A model generated the notes under the pieces. The model was not told the DNA's origin. It searched no databases and saw only the letters and a list, made by a program, of their open reading frames with translations. Shown here piece by piece: positions 40,906 through 50,038 of a stretch of DNA of 64,000 nucleotides. The position numbers and the translations under genes are program-made. This DNA comes from Xanthomonas vesicatoria ATCC 35937 (lineage in GTDB: Bacteria > Pseudomonadota > Gammaproteobacteria > Xanthomonadales > Xanthomonadaceae), in assembly GCF_001908725.1 (NCBI RefSeq), contig NZ_CP018725.1:3782001-3846000 (forward strand), written 5' to 3'. The number at the start of each line of letters is the position of its first letter. The stretch's first letter is position 1.

Positions 40906-41686
40906 CCTGATCGGGTTGCGCACCTGGTTGCTGGCCACCGTGGTCGGCTGGGCGCTGCTGGTCTGCATCCTGGCCGTGGCCGGGCTGGGCAAGCGCGTGG
41001 AACTGCTGCCGGACGACCCGGCGCTGGTGCAACGCCTGCCCACGCTGCCGGCGCCCGCACCCGAACGGCTGGGCGCCTTCGAAAAATATTCGGAGATCGC
41101 CGCCCATCCCGCGTTCGCCGAAGACCGCCTGCCGCATCCGTTCTTCCTGTCCGGCAACGACGGCAGCGGCGCGGCTTCGACGGTGCGCCTGACCGGCGTG
41201 CTGCTGACCGAAACCTTCAAGATGGCCACGCTGACCCTGGACCCGCAGGATTCGGTGCGCGTGCAGCTGGGTGGCGACGCGGTCAAGGGCTGGCGCCTGC
41301 TGGCCCTGCAGCCGCGCAGTGCCACCATCGAAGGCCCCGGTGGCACCCAGACGCTGGAGCTGCACGTGTTCAACGGCCAGGGTGGGCAACCGCCCACCGC
41401 CAACGCCGCCTCGCGTGGTGCGGCGGGCGCGGCCCCGCCGTTACCGTCGCCCGACGCCGCAGCTGCTGCGCAACCGCCCCCGCCACAGCCTGCCACCCCG
41501 CCGACGCAGCAGCAGCCCGGCGGGCAAGCCCCGCCGACGGTGCCGCCGCAGCGCAGCGACGGTGCCCAGGAAGCCCCACGCCCCTCCGACGATCAGATGC
41601 GTGCCATCCGCGAACGTATCGAAGCCCGACGCCGCCAGCTGCAACAGCAGCGCCAGAGCGGCTCTACCCCCGGTCAGACCCAATGA
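40895..41686 (+). CDS. xpsN: Type II secretion protein XpsN (GspC-like)
   Basis: Inner-membrane protein that bridges to the secretin, taking the place of GspC, which is absent from this cluster. The 263-residue protein has one N-terminal span (LRTWLLATVVGWALLVCILAVAGL), a periplasmic homology region with VRLTGVLLTETFKMATLTLD, and WRLLALQPRSATIEGPGGTQTLEL. A long Pro/Gln/Ala-rich end follows, with a basic coiled coil (MRAIRERIEARRRQLQQQRQ). No PDZ domain is seen. The start at ATG 40895 overlaps xpsM by 11 bases, and the stop overlaps xpsD. Confidence 0.92.
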   Translation: MRLDLIGLRTWLLATVVGWALLVCILAVAGLGKRVELLPDDPALVQRLPTLPAPAPERLGAFEKYSEIAAHPAFAEDRLPHPFFLSGNDGSGAASTVRLTGVLLTETFKMATLTLDPQDSVRVQLGGDAVKGWRLLALQPRSATIEGPGGTQTLELHVFNGQGGQPPTANAASRGAAGAAPPLPSPDAAAAAQPPPPQPATPPTQQQPGGQAPPTVPPQRSDGAQEAPRPSDDQMRAIRERIEARRRQLQQQRQSGSTPGQTQ

Positions 41687-44019
41687 GTGAACGCATGACG
41701 CCGCGCCTGTTCCCCGTGTCCCTGCTGATTGGCCTGCTGGCCGGTTGCGCCACCACTCCGCCGCCGGACGTGCGCCGCGATGCGCGCCTGGACCCACAAG
41801 TCGGCGCTGCCGGCGCCACCCAGACCAGTGCCGAGCAGCGTGCCGAAGGCAATGGCAATACCAGCGCCAAGCCCACCCCGGTGATCCGTCGTGGCACTGG
41901 CACCATGATCAACCAGGGCGCGGCCGGCGCGCCGGCACCGACGCTGGGCATGGCCAGCAGCGGCTCGGCCACCTTCAACTTCGAAGGCGAATCGGTACAG
42001 GCGGTGGTCAAGGCAATCCTGGGCGACATGCTCGGGCAGAACTACGTCGTCGCACCCGGCGTACAGGGCACCGTGACCCTGGCCACGCCCAATCCGGTGT
42101 CGCCGGCGCAGGCCTTGAATCTGCTGGAAATGGTGCTGGGCTGGAACAACGCCCGCATGGTGTTCAGCGGTGGCCGCTACAACATCGTGCCGGCCGATCA
42201 GGCGCTGGCCGGCACCGTCGCGCCCAGCACCGCATCGCCGTCGGCCGCGCGCGGCTTCGAAGTGCGCGTGGTGCCGTTGAAGTTCATTTCCGCCAGCGAA
42301 ATGAAGAAGGTGCTCGAGCCATACGCGCGCCCGAATGCCATCGTCGGCACCGACAATTCCCGCAACGTGATCACGCTGGGCGGTACCCGCGCCGAGTTGG
42401 AAAACTATCTGCGTACCGTGCAGATCTTCGACGTGGACTGGTTGTCGGGCATGTCGGTGGGCGTGTTCCCGATCCAGTCCGGCAAGGCCGAAAAGGTCAG
42501 CGCCGATCTGGAAAAGGTGTTCGGCGAGCAGAGCAAGACGCCCAGCGCCGGCATGTTCCGTTTCATGCCGCTGGAAAACGCCAACGCGGTGCTGGTGATC
42601 ACCCCGCAGCCGCGTTATCTGGACCAGATCCAGCAGTGGCTGGACCGCATCGACAGCGCCGGTGGCGGCGTGCGGCTGTTCTCGTATGAGTTGAAATACA
42701 TCAAGGCCAAGGACCTTGCCGATCGGTTGTCGGAAGTATTCGGTGGGCGCAGCAACAATGGTGACTCCAACGCTTCGCTGGCGCCGGGTGCCGAGAGCAG
42801 CGTGCTTGGCGGCGCGCTCGGTAATCGCGACAGCAGCATGGGCGGCAGCTCGGGCATGACCGGTGGCAGCGTCGGCGAAAACGGCGATAGCAGTGGTTCG
42901 GGAAGCAGTTTCGGTGGTAGCAGCGGCGTTGGTGGAAGCAGCGGCAGCAGCGGAGGCCTGGGTAACGGCAGCCTGCAGCTGTCGCCGCGCAGTAACGGCA
43001 ATGGCGCGGTGACGCTGGAAGTGGAAGGCGACAAGGTCGGCGTGTCGGCGGTGGCCGAAACCAACACCTTGCTGGTGCGCTCCACGCCGCAATCCTGGAA
43101 CTCGATCCGCGACGTCATCGAAAAGCTCGACGTGATGCCGATGCAGGTGCATATCGAAGCGCAGATTGCGGAGGTCAATCTGACCGGCGAGCTACGTTAC
43201 GGCGTGAACTGGTACTTCGAAAATGCGGTCAACGCACCTGGCGCCGCGACCGATAATGGCGTAACGAATGGAACCGGCATCGGCCTTGGTGCTGGCCTCG
43301 CAAATGCGGCTGGACGTAACATCTGGGGTGATATTGCCGGCAAAGTTGGCAGCGGTGGGCTTGCTTGGAGTTTCCTTGGGAAAAACGCTGCTGCAATCAT
43401 CAGCGCGCTGGATACTGTGACCAATGTACGTTTGCTGCAGACCCCGTCGGTGTTCGTGCGCAACAACGCAGAAGCGACGCTCAACGTGGGCTCGCGCATT
43501 CCGATCAATTCCACCTCGATCAATACCGGCCTGGGTAGCGACAGCAGCTTCTCCTCGGTGCAGTACATCGACACCGGCGTGATCCTTAAAGTACGTCCGC
43601 GCGTCACCAAAGACGGCATGGTGTTTCTGGATATCGTGCAGGAAGTCAGTAGTCCAGGCGATAGGCCAACTGCCTGCGCATCCGCAACGGCGACAGTTAA
43701 TCAGGCCGCATGCAATGTGGATATTAACACTCGTCGTATTAAGACAGAGGCGGCAATTCAGAGTGGCGATACCATTATGCTAGCTGGACTAATTCAGGAT
43801 AGTACTAGCGATGGCTCAGCAGGGGTTCCGTTCTTGAGTAAGCTGCCAGTTTTAGGTTCTTTGTTTGGGCAGAAGACCCAAAATAAGAGGCGCAGTGAAG
43901 TGATAGTTCTGCTGACTCCTAGTATTGTCCGGAATCCCATGGAGGCACGAAACCTCACGGATGAATATGGTCGTCGATTCGAATCAATGACGCCTATGAA
44001 TAAGTCAAGCGGTAAGTGA
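41683..44019 (+). CDS. xpsD: Type II secretion secretin XpsD (GspD), lipoprotein
   Basis: Outer-membrane channel of the Xps system, 778 residues. Signal peptide with lipobox LLAGC (MSERMTPRLFPVSLLIGLLAGCATTP). Domains N0 to N3 follow, starting at FNFEGESVQAVVKAILGDMLGQNYVVAP; N3 contains a long Gly/Ser-rich insertion (about residues 360-430, GGSSGMTGGSVGENGDSSGSGSS). Then comes the secretin core (VHIEAQIAEVNLTGELRYGVNWYF...) with the gate and VPFLSKLPVLGSLFG. From about base 43650 base composition shifts to AT-rich and unusual codons appear (for example ATATTAACACTCGTCGTATT), continuing past the stop. The last ~120 codons therefore look acquired or converted, although the protein motif is intact. 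Last gene of the operon. Confidence 0.96.
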   Translation: MSERMTPRLFPVSLLIGLLAGCATTPPPDVRRDARLDPQVGAAGATQTSAEQRAEGNGNTSAKPTPVIRRGTGTMINQGAAGAPAPTLGMASSGSATFNFEGESVQAVVKAILGDMLGQNYVVAPGVQGTVTLATPNPVSPAQALNLLEMVLGWNNARMVFSGGRYNIVPADQALAGTVAPSTASPSAARGFEVRVVPLKFISASEMKKVLEPYARPNAIVGTDNSRNVITLGGTRAELENYLRTVQIFDVDWLSGMSVGVFPIQSGKAEKVSADLEKVFGEQSKTPSAGMFRFMPLENANAVLVITPQPRYLDQIQQWLDRIDSAGGGVRLFSYELKYIKAKDLADRLSEVFGGRSNNGDSNASLAPGAESSVLGGALGNRDSSMGGSSGMTGGSVGENGDSSGSGSSFGGSSGVGGSSGSSGGLGNGSLQLSPRSNGNGAVTLEVEGDKVGVSAVAETNTLLVRSTPQSWNSIRDVIEKLDVMPMQVHIEAQIAEVNLTGELRYGVNWYFENAVNAPGAATDNGVTNGTGIGLGAGLANAAGRNIWGDIAGKVGSGGLAWSFLGKNAAAIISALDTVTNVRLLQTPSVFVRNNAEATLNVGSRIPINSTSINTGLGSDSSFSSVQYIDTGVILKVRPRVTKDGMVFLDIVQEVSSPGDRPTACASATATVNQAACNVDINTRRIKTEAAIQSGDTIMLAGLIQDSTSDGSAGVPFLSKLPVLGSLFGQKTQNKRRSEVIVLLTPSIVRNPMEARNLTDEYGRRFESMTPMNKSSGK

Positions 44020-44880
44020 GTAATTCCATCATGATTAATTGATGAATTTGCGACTACCATCATTGTTTTTATAATTATTTTGATGAAAATTAAGTGGCGG
44101 CGTAATGCTTTTTGATTGGTATTAGACTTTTTGTGGTCTCATCACTTCCAGCGAGGGTAGTGCCATGTATAAAAAAGGTTATTCATTAGTTGTGGCTTTC
44201 ATAACCATGCTCTTCTCGTTCAATGCGCTGTGCCAAGTTGTCAATGGAAGCTTCGACAGGCCTGGTAGTCCTTGGGCGTGGAGTTTTGCATCAGTCCAGG
44301 CAGATGCATTTTCCAGCTGTGCAAATGCAAGTTACACGCAAGGTGGGGCTCGCCTGGGCGGGGCGACAGAGTCGCCCGCCGACGGCTACGTAGCGATCGT
44401 TTCTCTGGGGAATAGGGGTGATGTTGGGGGTTTTAACTTATGCGGCCGAGTGTCTCAAACGTTTGTGGTTCCAGTTGCTGCGAAATTAAGCTTTGCTTAC
44501 AAGATAGGCGATATTTTTCAGCATGCATACACGCCGAGAACATTCAGGGATGGTTCTCTTTACGTGACCGTGCGTGATTTGGCTACAGGGCAGGTTGAAT
44601 CTTTGGCTAGTTATAATGGTGCAAACAAGGAGGATCGACTTGTTCAGCGTCGCGGACGTGCCCTAGGTTTGTTCAGGTGAGCGATATTGATTTTTCAAAG
44701 TATGCCGGAAAGCAGGTTGAGCTCACTTTCTCTGGCTACACTTCAAGTTTTGTCAATAGCATTGGTGAGCTCACAGCTGTTCCCTCTGAGGTTTATCTGG
44801 ATAATGTTTATGTTAGATGACCGGCTAGGGTCGGAGCCTGCGTCTGAGGTTTCGCAAGCCTGATTACGGACATAATTCTT
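43650..44880. other. AT-rich patch covering the xpsD 3' end and following gene
   Basis: Composition drops sharply relative to the GC-rich flanks. For example, 44041-44100 is mostly A and T (TTTTTATAATTATTTTGATG). It begins inside xpsD and ends close to the first recognisable codons of the downstream glycosyltransferase-like gene. No transposase, tRNA or direct repeats are seen at its edges. Confidence 0.7.
44165..44820 (+). pseudogene. Secreted jelly-roll-type protein gene, frameshifted
   Basis: The ATG at 44165 behind GAGGG opens 171 residues: signal peptide MYKKGYSLVVAFITMLFSFNALC, then VVNGSFDRPGSPWAWSF, SPADGYVAIVSLG and RVSQTFVVPVAAKLSFAYKIG. This looks like a galactose-binding or DUF642-like jelly-roll. 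The annotated frame ends RRGRALGLFR at a TGA at 44678. The natural end continues in the -1 frame as VSDIDFSKYAGKQVELTFSGYTSS...EVYLDNVYVR to a stop at 44820, completing the usual last strands of the fold. A one-base deletion between about 44600 and 44670 explains this. It lies wholly within the AT-rich patch. Family naming is tentative; the frameshift is clear. Confidence 0.7.
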
Positions 44881-44886
44881 CCCGTC

Positions 44887-45705
44887 GTGCTGGTGCCGGT
44901 CGGCACCGACGACGAGGCGCTGGACGCGTGCCTGGGTGCATTGGATGCGGCCACACCTGCAGGCACGCGGGTGTGGCTGGCCGACGATGCGCAGGCCGGC
45001 CCGCGCGGGCGCGCGGTGATCGAACACTGGCTGGCACGCACGCAGCTGCAGGCGCATCACACCCGGCGCCAGCGCATGCTCGGCGAGGTGGCGCATTTGG
45101 ACGAAATGCTCGCTGCCTGTGGCGACGCTGACGTGGTGGTGCTGGGGATGGATGCCTGCCCATTGCCTGGCTGGCTGCGTCAACTCACCGCGTGTTTTGC
45201 ACGCGATGCGGCGATTGCCACGGCCACGCCCTGGAGCAATGTGGGCGAAGCCTGCAGCTGGCCGAGACTGGGCGAACTCAACCCACTGCCGGACGCGCTG
45301 GAGCGGCTGGCCGCTGCCTGTGCGGCCATGCCGCCGCTGCATCCGGAGCTGCCATCGGCGGTCGGGCATGCAGTGTTGTTGCGTGGTGCTGCACGGCGCA
45401 AGGCCGGCGGGCTGGATGCCAGCAGTTACGGCTCCTGGTATGCCGCGCTGGTGGATTTGAGCCTGCGCATGGGCGGGCTGGGATGGCGCAACGTGTTGTG
45501 CGACACCGCCTTCGTCGCCTCCCCACACGAAGGCCGCCCGGCCGATGGCGACATGGATGCCCTGGCCACACGCTGGCCGGCCTGGCACGCACGGCTGGCC
45601 AACTTTCTGATGCACGACCCGCTGCGTGCGCAACGCGACCAACTGACCCGACTGCTCGCAGATCTGCCACCGCCGGACCCACAACGCATGCTGTTCGACG
45701 CGTAG
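44887..45705 (+). CDS. Glycosyltransferase family 2-like protein, start uncertain
   Basis: A protein of 272 residues from a GTG at 44887. The frame is open back to 44848 and reads GFASLITDIILPVVLVPVGTDDEALDACLGAL. DIILPVVLVPVG is the first strand of a GT-A fold, so coding begins before the GTG, but no ATG, GTG or TTG is available upstream. Further GT2-like features are VVVLGMDACPLPGWLRQL (variant of the DxD region), VGHAVLLRGAARRKAGGLDASSYGSWYAALVDLSLRM and RNVLCDTAFVASPH. The 5' end coincides with the edge of the AT-rich patch, so the gene may have lost its start when that DNA arrived. Substrate unknown. It is followed by a repeat cluster. Confidence 0.6.
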   Translation: MLVPVGTDDEALDACLGALDAATPAGTRVWLADDAQAGPRGRAVIEHWLARTQLQAHHTRRQRMLGEVAHLDEMLAACGDADVVVLGMDACPLPGWLRQLTACFARDAAIATATPWSNVGEACSWPRLGELNPLPDALERLAAACAAMPPLHPELPSAVGHAVLLRGAARRKAGGLDASSYGSWYAALVDLSLRMGGLGWRNVLCDTAFVASPHEGRPADGDMDALATRWPAWHARLANFLMHDPLRAQRDQLTRLLADLPPPDPQRMLFDA

Positions 45706-45906
45706 TGCCGCTGCCAAATTGGCATGCTCATCGCTAGGGGGGCGCAGCCGGTATTCGGGCGGCATGTACCACGCGGACAGTGCGGTTGCTTGAGCGCTGT
45801 GCCCTGCAAGCTGACGACGGCTCGCTGTGCGGTGAGTGCAGGGGCTTTGTCGGCCGTCTTTGGTGGAGGCCGTCATGAGTCCAGGTCAAACGCCGAGTGG
45901 TCGAGT

Positions 45907-46014
45907 GCGCGGTGCCCTCGCCGCTCGTGGGACACGCCGTGAATCCGTCCGTGGAGGCGCGGTGGCGGCATCCATGCCGCCACACGGTCCTGCAAGCGGC
46001 GAGGACACCGCACC
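45907..46014 (-). repeat. Long hairpin repeat, family B copy 2
   Basis: Reverse-oriented copy of the element at 6582-6680: arms GGTGCCCTCGCCGCTCGTGG and GCAAGCGGCGAGGACACCGC around the palindrome GTGGCGGCAT-CC-ATGCCGCCAC. Flanking bases TCGAGTGCGC are shared with copy 1, so the full repeat is somewhat longer than the hairpin. Confidence 0.75.
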
Positions 46015-46065
46015 AGAGAGTTTCCTGGCTGCTTTGTTAAAAGCCATGCACCGTCCAACTCGACT

Positions 46066-46173
46066 GGTCCTTGCCCGCCCACCGTGGCGGGACACGCTGC
46101 ACGTACGTCCTTGTAAGCGCTTACGCAGCATCCATGCCGCGTAAGGTCCCGCGATGGTGGGCGGGCAAGGACC
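46066..46173 (+). repeat. Long hairpin repeat, family A copy 3
   Basis: Outer arms of 28 bases (46066-46093 and 46146-46173) are complementary except at two positions and begin GGTCCTTGCCCGCCCACC. The inner part, CACGTACGTCCTTGTAAGCGC, resembles copies 1 and 2, but the inner hairpin is CTTACGCAGCAT / ATGCCGCGTAAG, a compensated change that keeps pairing. Confidence 0.8.
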
Positions 46174-46232
46174 CTGCAGCCAGGCCGCAGATCAGCCTGC
46201 AATGGACTGGCGTGACGTAGTTTGTTAGCCCC

Positions 46233-46961
46233 TCAAGACCCTGAGCGCGTCGGCGCATCGGTGCGCACCACCACGTCCAGTGCGTCGTGACGCCAGGACT
46301 CGATATCCAGTTCCACCGCGCGGCCGTCTTCGGCGAAGCTGATCCGCTGCAGGCGGAAACACGGCGTGCCGGTGGTGGACTGCAGCAGCAGCGCCTGCGT
46401 GGCGTCCAGGCCGGCCGGATGCATCGAGACCTGCGCGCGGCTCAGGAACGGTCCCAGCTTCTGGTTGAACACGCTCGACAGCGAGCCGGCCAGGTCGTGT
46501 CCGAGCAGGCCCGGTGCCCACGCCGCCAGCACCACATTGGTTTCCAGCAGCACGGCGCGGCGGTCGATCCAGCGCCGGCGTTGCAGGACGAAGACGTCTT
46601 CATATGGTGTGTCCAGGCGCAATGCGGCCGCAAACGCGGCGCCTGCAGGCTGGCGGGTTGCGCTCAACAGCTCGGTGCGTGGCTTGCGTCCTTGTGCGGC
46701 TACGTACTGCATGAAGCCAGCGATGCTGGTCGGGTCGTAGCGCACGCGTGGCGCGCTGACGAACCAGCCACGGCGGTTCTCGCGGTAGATGCGGCCTTCG
46801 GCTTCAAGATGCTGCAAGGCTTCGCGCAAGGTGATGCGGGTGCAGCCGAAGCGCTCGGCAAGTGCGCGTTCCACCGGCAGGCGCTGGTCCGGGCCCCATT
46901 CGCCGGCTGCGATCTGCGCAGCGATGATGTCGGTGATGGCGTGCTGGCGCGAGGCGGTCAT
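46233..46961 (-). CDS. GntR-family transcriptional regulator (HutC subfamily)
   Basis: A protein of 242 residues starting MTASRQHAITDIIAAQIAAGEWGPDQRLPVERALAERFGCTRITLREALQHLEAEGRIY. This is a GntR winged helix (about 1-65), with RITLREAL as the recognition helix. A UTRA effector domain follows (about 85-235: KPRTELLSATRQPAGAAFAAALRL... FRLQRISFAEDGRAVELDIESWR), placing it in the HutC/PhnF/DasR group. It is the last gene of a minus-strand set kinase-TonB receptor-PnuC-regulator, 105 bases after pnuC. A TGGTATAGACCA site of the kind bound by this subfamily lies before the first gene, so it probably represses its own operon. A 34-residue upstream extension (MRALQARSS...) is not family-like. Confidence 0.88.
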   Translation of the reverse strand: MTASRQHAITDIIAAQIAAGEWGPDQRLPVERALAERFGCTRITLREALQHLEAEGRIYRENRRGWFVSAPRVRYDPTSIAGFMQYVAAQGRKPRTELLSATRQPAGAAFAAALRLDTPYEDVFVLQRRRWIDRRAVLLETNVVLAAWAPGLLGHDLAGSLSSVFNQKLGPFLSRAQVSMHPAGLDATQALLLQSTTGTPCFRLQRISFAEDGRAVELDIESWRHDALDVVVRTDAPTRSGS

Positions 46962-47066
46962 GCGGCGCACCGCCGGTCGAAGATGCGGAACATGGGCAAG
47001 GCAATGAGATGAAGAGCGCGCATGCCGGGATGGTAAAGAAGAACGCGCTTGCAAAGCACGCATATC

Positions 47067-47639
47067 TCAGCGTGCAGTGGTTGGGTTCCGGGTCTGGGTT
47101 TTCCAACTGCGCCAGCCGTAGACCGCCAATGCGACGAAGCCGGCGTAGAGCAGGGCGGTGGGATACAGCGCCTTGCTGACGAACACGCCGACATACACGC
47201 AGTCGAGCACGATCCACAGCACCCAGTTGGCGATGCGCTTGCGCGCAGCCCACACGCTGGCCACCAGGCTGAAGCTGGCCAGCGCCGCATCCAGCCAGGG
47301 CAGTGCGGCGTCGGTACGGTGATGCATGTAGGCACCCAGCGCCGCCGCGAAGGCGGCCCCGATGGAGAGCGAAAGCCACAGTTCGCGCTGCGGCATCGGC
47401 AACGGGCGAATGCGCGTGTCCATGGTGCTGCCGCGTTGCCACTGCCACCACCCATAGAGTTGGGTAAGCACATACACGCCTTGCAGCAGCATGTCCGAGT
47501 ACAGCTTCCATTGGTAGAACAGCCATGCATACAGCGCCACCGCCACGATGCCCACCGGCCAGCACCAACGGATGCGCCGCGCGGTCAGCCATACACCCAG
47601 CAGGTTGATCACAACGGCGATGGATTCGAGTAAGGACAT
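47067..47639 (-). CDS. pnuC: PnuC-family nutrient permease
   Basis: Inner-membrane facilitator of 190 residues for a vitamin-like substrate. Known PnuC-group proteins carry nicotinamide riboside (PnuC), thiamine (PnuT) or riboflavin-type compounds and rely on phosphorylation inside the cell. The start MSLLESIAVVINLLGVWLTARR and about seven membrane helices fit. Family motifs are LTQLYGWWQWQRG and NWVLWIVLDCVYVGVFVSKALYPTALLYAGFVALAVYGWRSWK. It sits 183 bases after a TonB-dependent receptor on the same strand, itself preceded by a kinase gene. The substrate cannot be read from sequence: pnuC is the family name, and a thiamine-type (PnuT) role is an equally fair guess given the receptor and kinase. 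Confidence 0.85.
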   Translation of the reverse strand: MSLLESIAVVINLLGVWLTARRIRWCWPVGIVAVALYAWLFYQWKLYSDMLLQGVYVLTQLYGWWQWQRGSTMDTRIRPLPMPQRELWLSLSIGAAFAAALGAYMHHRTDAALPWLDAALASFSLVASVWAARKRIANWVLWIVLDCVYVGVFVSKALYPTALLYAGFVALAVYGWRSWKTQTRNPTTAR

Positions 47640-47822
47640 GCAGGCCTGATGGACGATGGATCGCGGTGGAAGGGCGCGGCTTTTCGACGCGTGCGTTTGC
47701 AGCCAGTGAGCGGTGGTGGAGTCAGCCGCATGTTGCTGGCGACTCACCGCCGCTGCACGCCGGGCAGATTCCCTCGTCTGCGGAAGGACACGGTCGACAA
47801 CGATGGGGGGAGCGGTGCGGTC

Positions 47823-49994
47823 TTAGAAATCCACCTGCACGGTCAGGCGTGCAGTGCGCGGCGCACCCGGAAACAGATAGGCATCGCCCTGGTATTCGCC
47901 CGAATCGCGCCAGTAGCGTTTGTCGAACACGTTGTCCACGTTCAACCGCCAGGTGGTCGCCAGGCCGCCCAGTGCAGTGGCGTAGCGCGCACCCAGGTTG
48001 GCCACGGTGTATGCCGGCACGCTGGCATTGCCAAGCCGGTCGGCGAACTTGCGTCCGCTGTATTGAATGCCAGCCAGCACCGCCAAGCCATCGACGCCGG
48101 GCACGCTGTGGTCGGCCTGTACGCTGGCCCGCAGCTTGGGAACGTTGATGGCCTGATGGCCTTCGTAGTCGGCAATGTCGGTGTCTTCGGCGCGCGCGCG
48201 GATGGCCGCGACGCTGGCGAACAGGCGCAGTTGCTCGGTTGCCGCCCCATCGGCAGACAGCTCCAGCCCGCGGTTGTGCAGGCGTCCTTGCTGCACGAAC
48301 AGCAGGCCACCGTCGGCCTGCGGCTGGGTGAATTGATAGGCCTGGCGGATGTCGAACAGCGCCGCGCCCAGGCGCAGGCCCTCCAGCTCGACCTTGGCAC
48401 CGGTTTCCAGCTGGTAGGCATTGGTCGGCGGCAGGATTTCATCGGCGTTGTCGGCAAACCACGGCGCCGTGCCACCGGCGGCAAGGCTCTTGGCGTAGCT
48501 GGCATGAAGCGACACGTGTTGCTGCGGCTTGAACAGCAGTGCGGCCTGCGGCAAGACCGCGTCTTTGAGGGTGCGTCGCTCCAGCAGGCCGTCGCGGTCG
48601 AAGGCGCGCTCGTCCAGACGCACGGCGCGTGCGCCCAGCGACAATTCCCACTGGGCGCCCAGGCCGATGCGGTCGGCCAGCACCAACGCGCGTTGACGGC
48701 TATCCAGGCGGCGCTGCTTGGGGTCCAGCGCCACATCGGTCTGTGCAAACACGTCCGGATCGCGATCGATGCTGCCGCTGCCGACGAATTCGTTGACCGA
48801 ACCAAAGCGGTCGATGGTGCGGCGTAGCCAGTCGCCGCCGATGCTCAGGTGATGCTCCAGCGCGCCGGTGACCAGGTGGCCTTCGAGGGTGGCGCGCAGT
48901 TGATCGTGCACGCGGGTGTCGTCCGGGCTGCGATAGTCGTAGACGTCGTACTCGCCCTGCGCGCTGAAGAAGTTGGGCGTGGCGATGTCGGCACAGCTTG
49001 CCGCGCCGTAGCAGCCCCAGGCGAACGCGGAGAAATCGTTGATTGCCGAACGGCTGCGCGCCGCCTCGGCCGTGGCGCGCCACTCGTCGTTGAACTGATA
49101 CGCATAGCGCAGCTGCGCGTTGAGCGAGTCCATTTCCACCGGCCGCGCCCACGGCTGGTAACCGAGCAGGCGATGCACATCGATGTCGCGCGGCACCTGC
49201 GTGCCGCCGAGTAATTGGTAGCCCGGGACCGAGCGCTGTTGCCGATGCTGATATTCCACATCCAGCTGTAGCAGCGCTTGCGGGGTGAGTTTCCAGTCGC
49301 CGGCCAGCGACAGGAAATTGCGGTAGCCATCGGCGTGATCGACATAGCTGTTGATGTCTTCGCGCGCGGCGTTCACTCGCAGGCCGAGCGTGCGCTCGGC
49401 GCCGAACCAGTCGCCCAGGTCGGCGGCGACATAGCGCGAGCCCTGCTCGTCGGTGCCCAGGGTCACGCTGCGCACGTGCTCCGGGCGTTTGGTGCGGTAG
49501 TCGATCAACCCGGCCGGTTCGTTGACGCCCGATTGCAGCCCGGCCAGGCCCTTGAGGAGTTGCACTTGCTGCTTGTTTTCCAGCGCAATCGACTGCTCGC
49601 CCACCGCGCTCAGGCCGTTGATGCGGTAGCTGTTGGCGGCATTGAGCGAATAGCCGCGCACCACGAAGTTCTCGTAATAGCCGATCGGCGCATACGCATC
49701 GCCGGCGGAGGCATCGGCGCGCAGCACTTCGCTGAGCACGCGCGCCTGGCGATCGAGCAATTGCTGGCGCTCGATCACCGCGATGGAGGCCGGTGCATCG
49801 AGCAGACGCGTCGCGCCGAAGCCGGTGAGCGCCGTGCTGCTCTCGCTGCGCTCGCCCAGCACGTTGACCGTGTCCAGCTGCACCGCCGACGCGCCGGGTT
49901 GCTGTTGTTGCGCCAACACAGGCGTGGCCAGGCCCAGTGCCAGGGCGAGCGTCAGCGGGCGACGGGGAAGTGCAACTAGCGACAGACGGGACAT
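47823..49994 (-). CDS. TonB-dependent receptor, siderophore/vitamin type
   Basis: Outer-membrane transporter of 723 residues. The start MSRLSLVALPRRPLTLALALGLATPVLAQQ is a clean signal peptide, and a much longer upstream frame (to 51065) is a shadow of the kinase gene. The plug begins TRLLDAPASIAVIERQQLLDRQARVLSEVLRADASAG and contains the ENFVVRGYSL and EPAGLIDYRTKRPE segments of the FhuA/FpvA-like group. The barrel ends in an aromatic residue (RLTVQVDF). No STN signalling domain is present, so it is not a sigma-regulator-coupled receptor. It lies 44 bases after the kinase gene and 183 before pnuC. The neighbours argue for a vitamin-like ligand rather than iron, although the sequence class alone would suggest a siderophore. 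Confidence 0.9.
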   Translation of the reverse strand: MSRLSLVALPRRPLTLALALGLATPVLAQQQQPGASAVQLDTVNVLGERSESSTALTGFGATRLLDAPASIAVIERQQLLDRQARVLSEVLRADASAGDAYAPIGYYENFVVRGYSLNAANSYRINGLSAVGEQSIALENKQQVQLLKGLAGLQSGVNEPAGLIDYRTKRPEHVRSVTLGTDEQGSRYVAADLGDWFGAERTLGLRVNAAREDINSYVDHADGYRNFLSLAGDWKLTPQALLQLDVEYQHRQQRSVPGYQLLGGTQVPRDIDVHRLLGYQPWARPVEMDSLNAQLRYAYQFNDEWRATAEAARSRSAINDFSAFAWGCYGAASCADIATPNFFSAQGEYDVYDYRSPDDTRVHDQLRATLEGHLVTGALEHHLSIGGDWLRRTIDRFGSVNEFVGSGSIDRDPDVFAQTDVALDPKQRRLDSRQRALVLADRIGLGAQWELSLGARAVRLDERAFDRDGLLERRTLKDAVLPQAALLFKPQQHVSLHASYAKSLAAGGTAPWFADNADEILPPTNAYQLETGAKVELEGLRLGAALFDIRQAYQFTQPQADGGLLFVQQGRLHNRGLELSADGAATEQLRLFASVAAIRARAEDTDIADYEGHQAINVPKLRASVQADHSVPGVDGLAVLAGIQYSGRKFADRLGNASVPAYTVANLGARYATALGGLATTWRLNVDNVFDKRYWRDSGEYQGDAYLFPGAPRTARLTVQVDF

Positions 49995-50038
49995 GCACGG
50001 AACTCGCAAGAGGGAGAGGAAAGCAACGGTGGTGCCGC

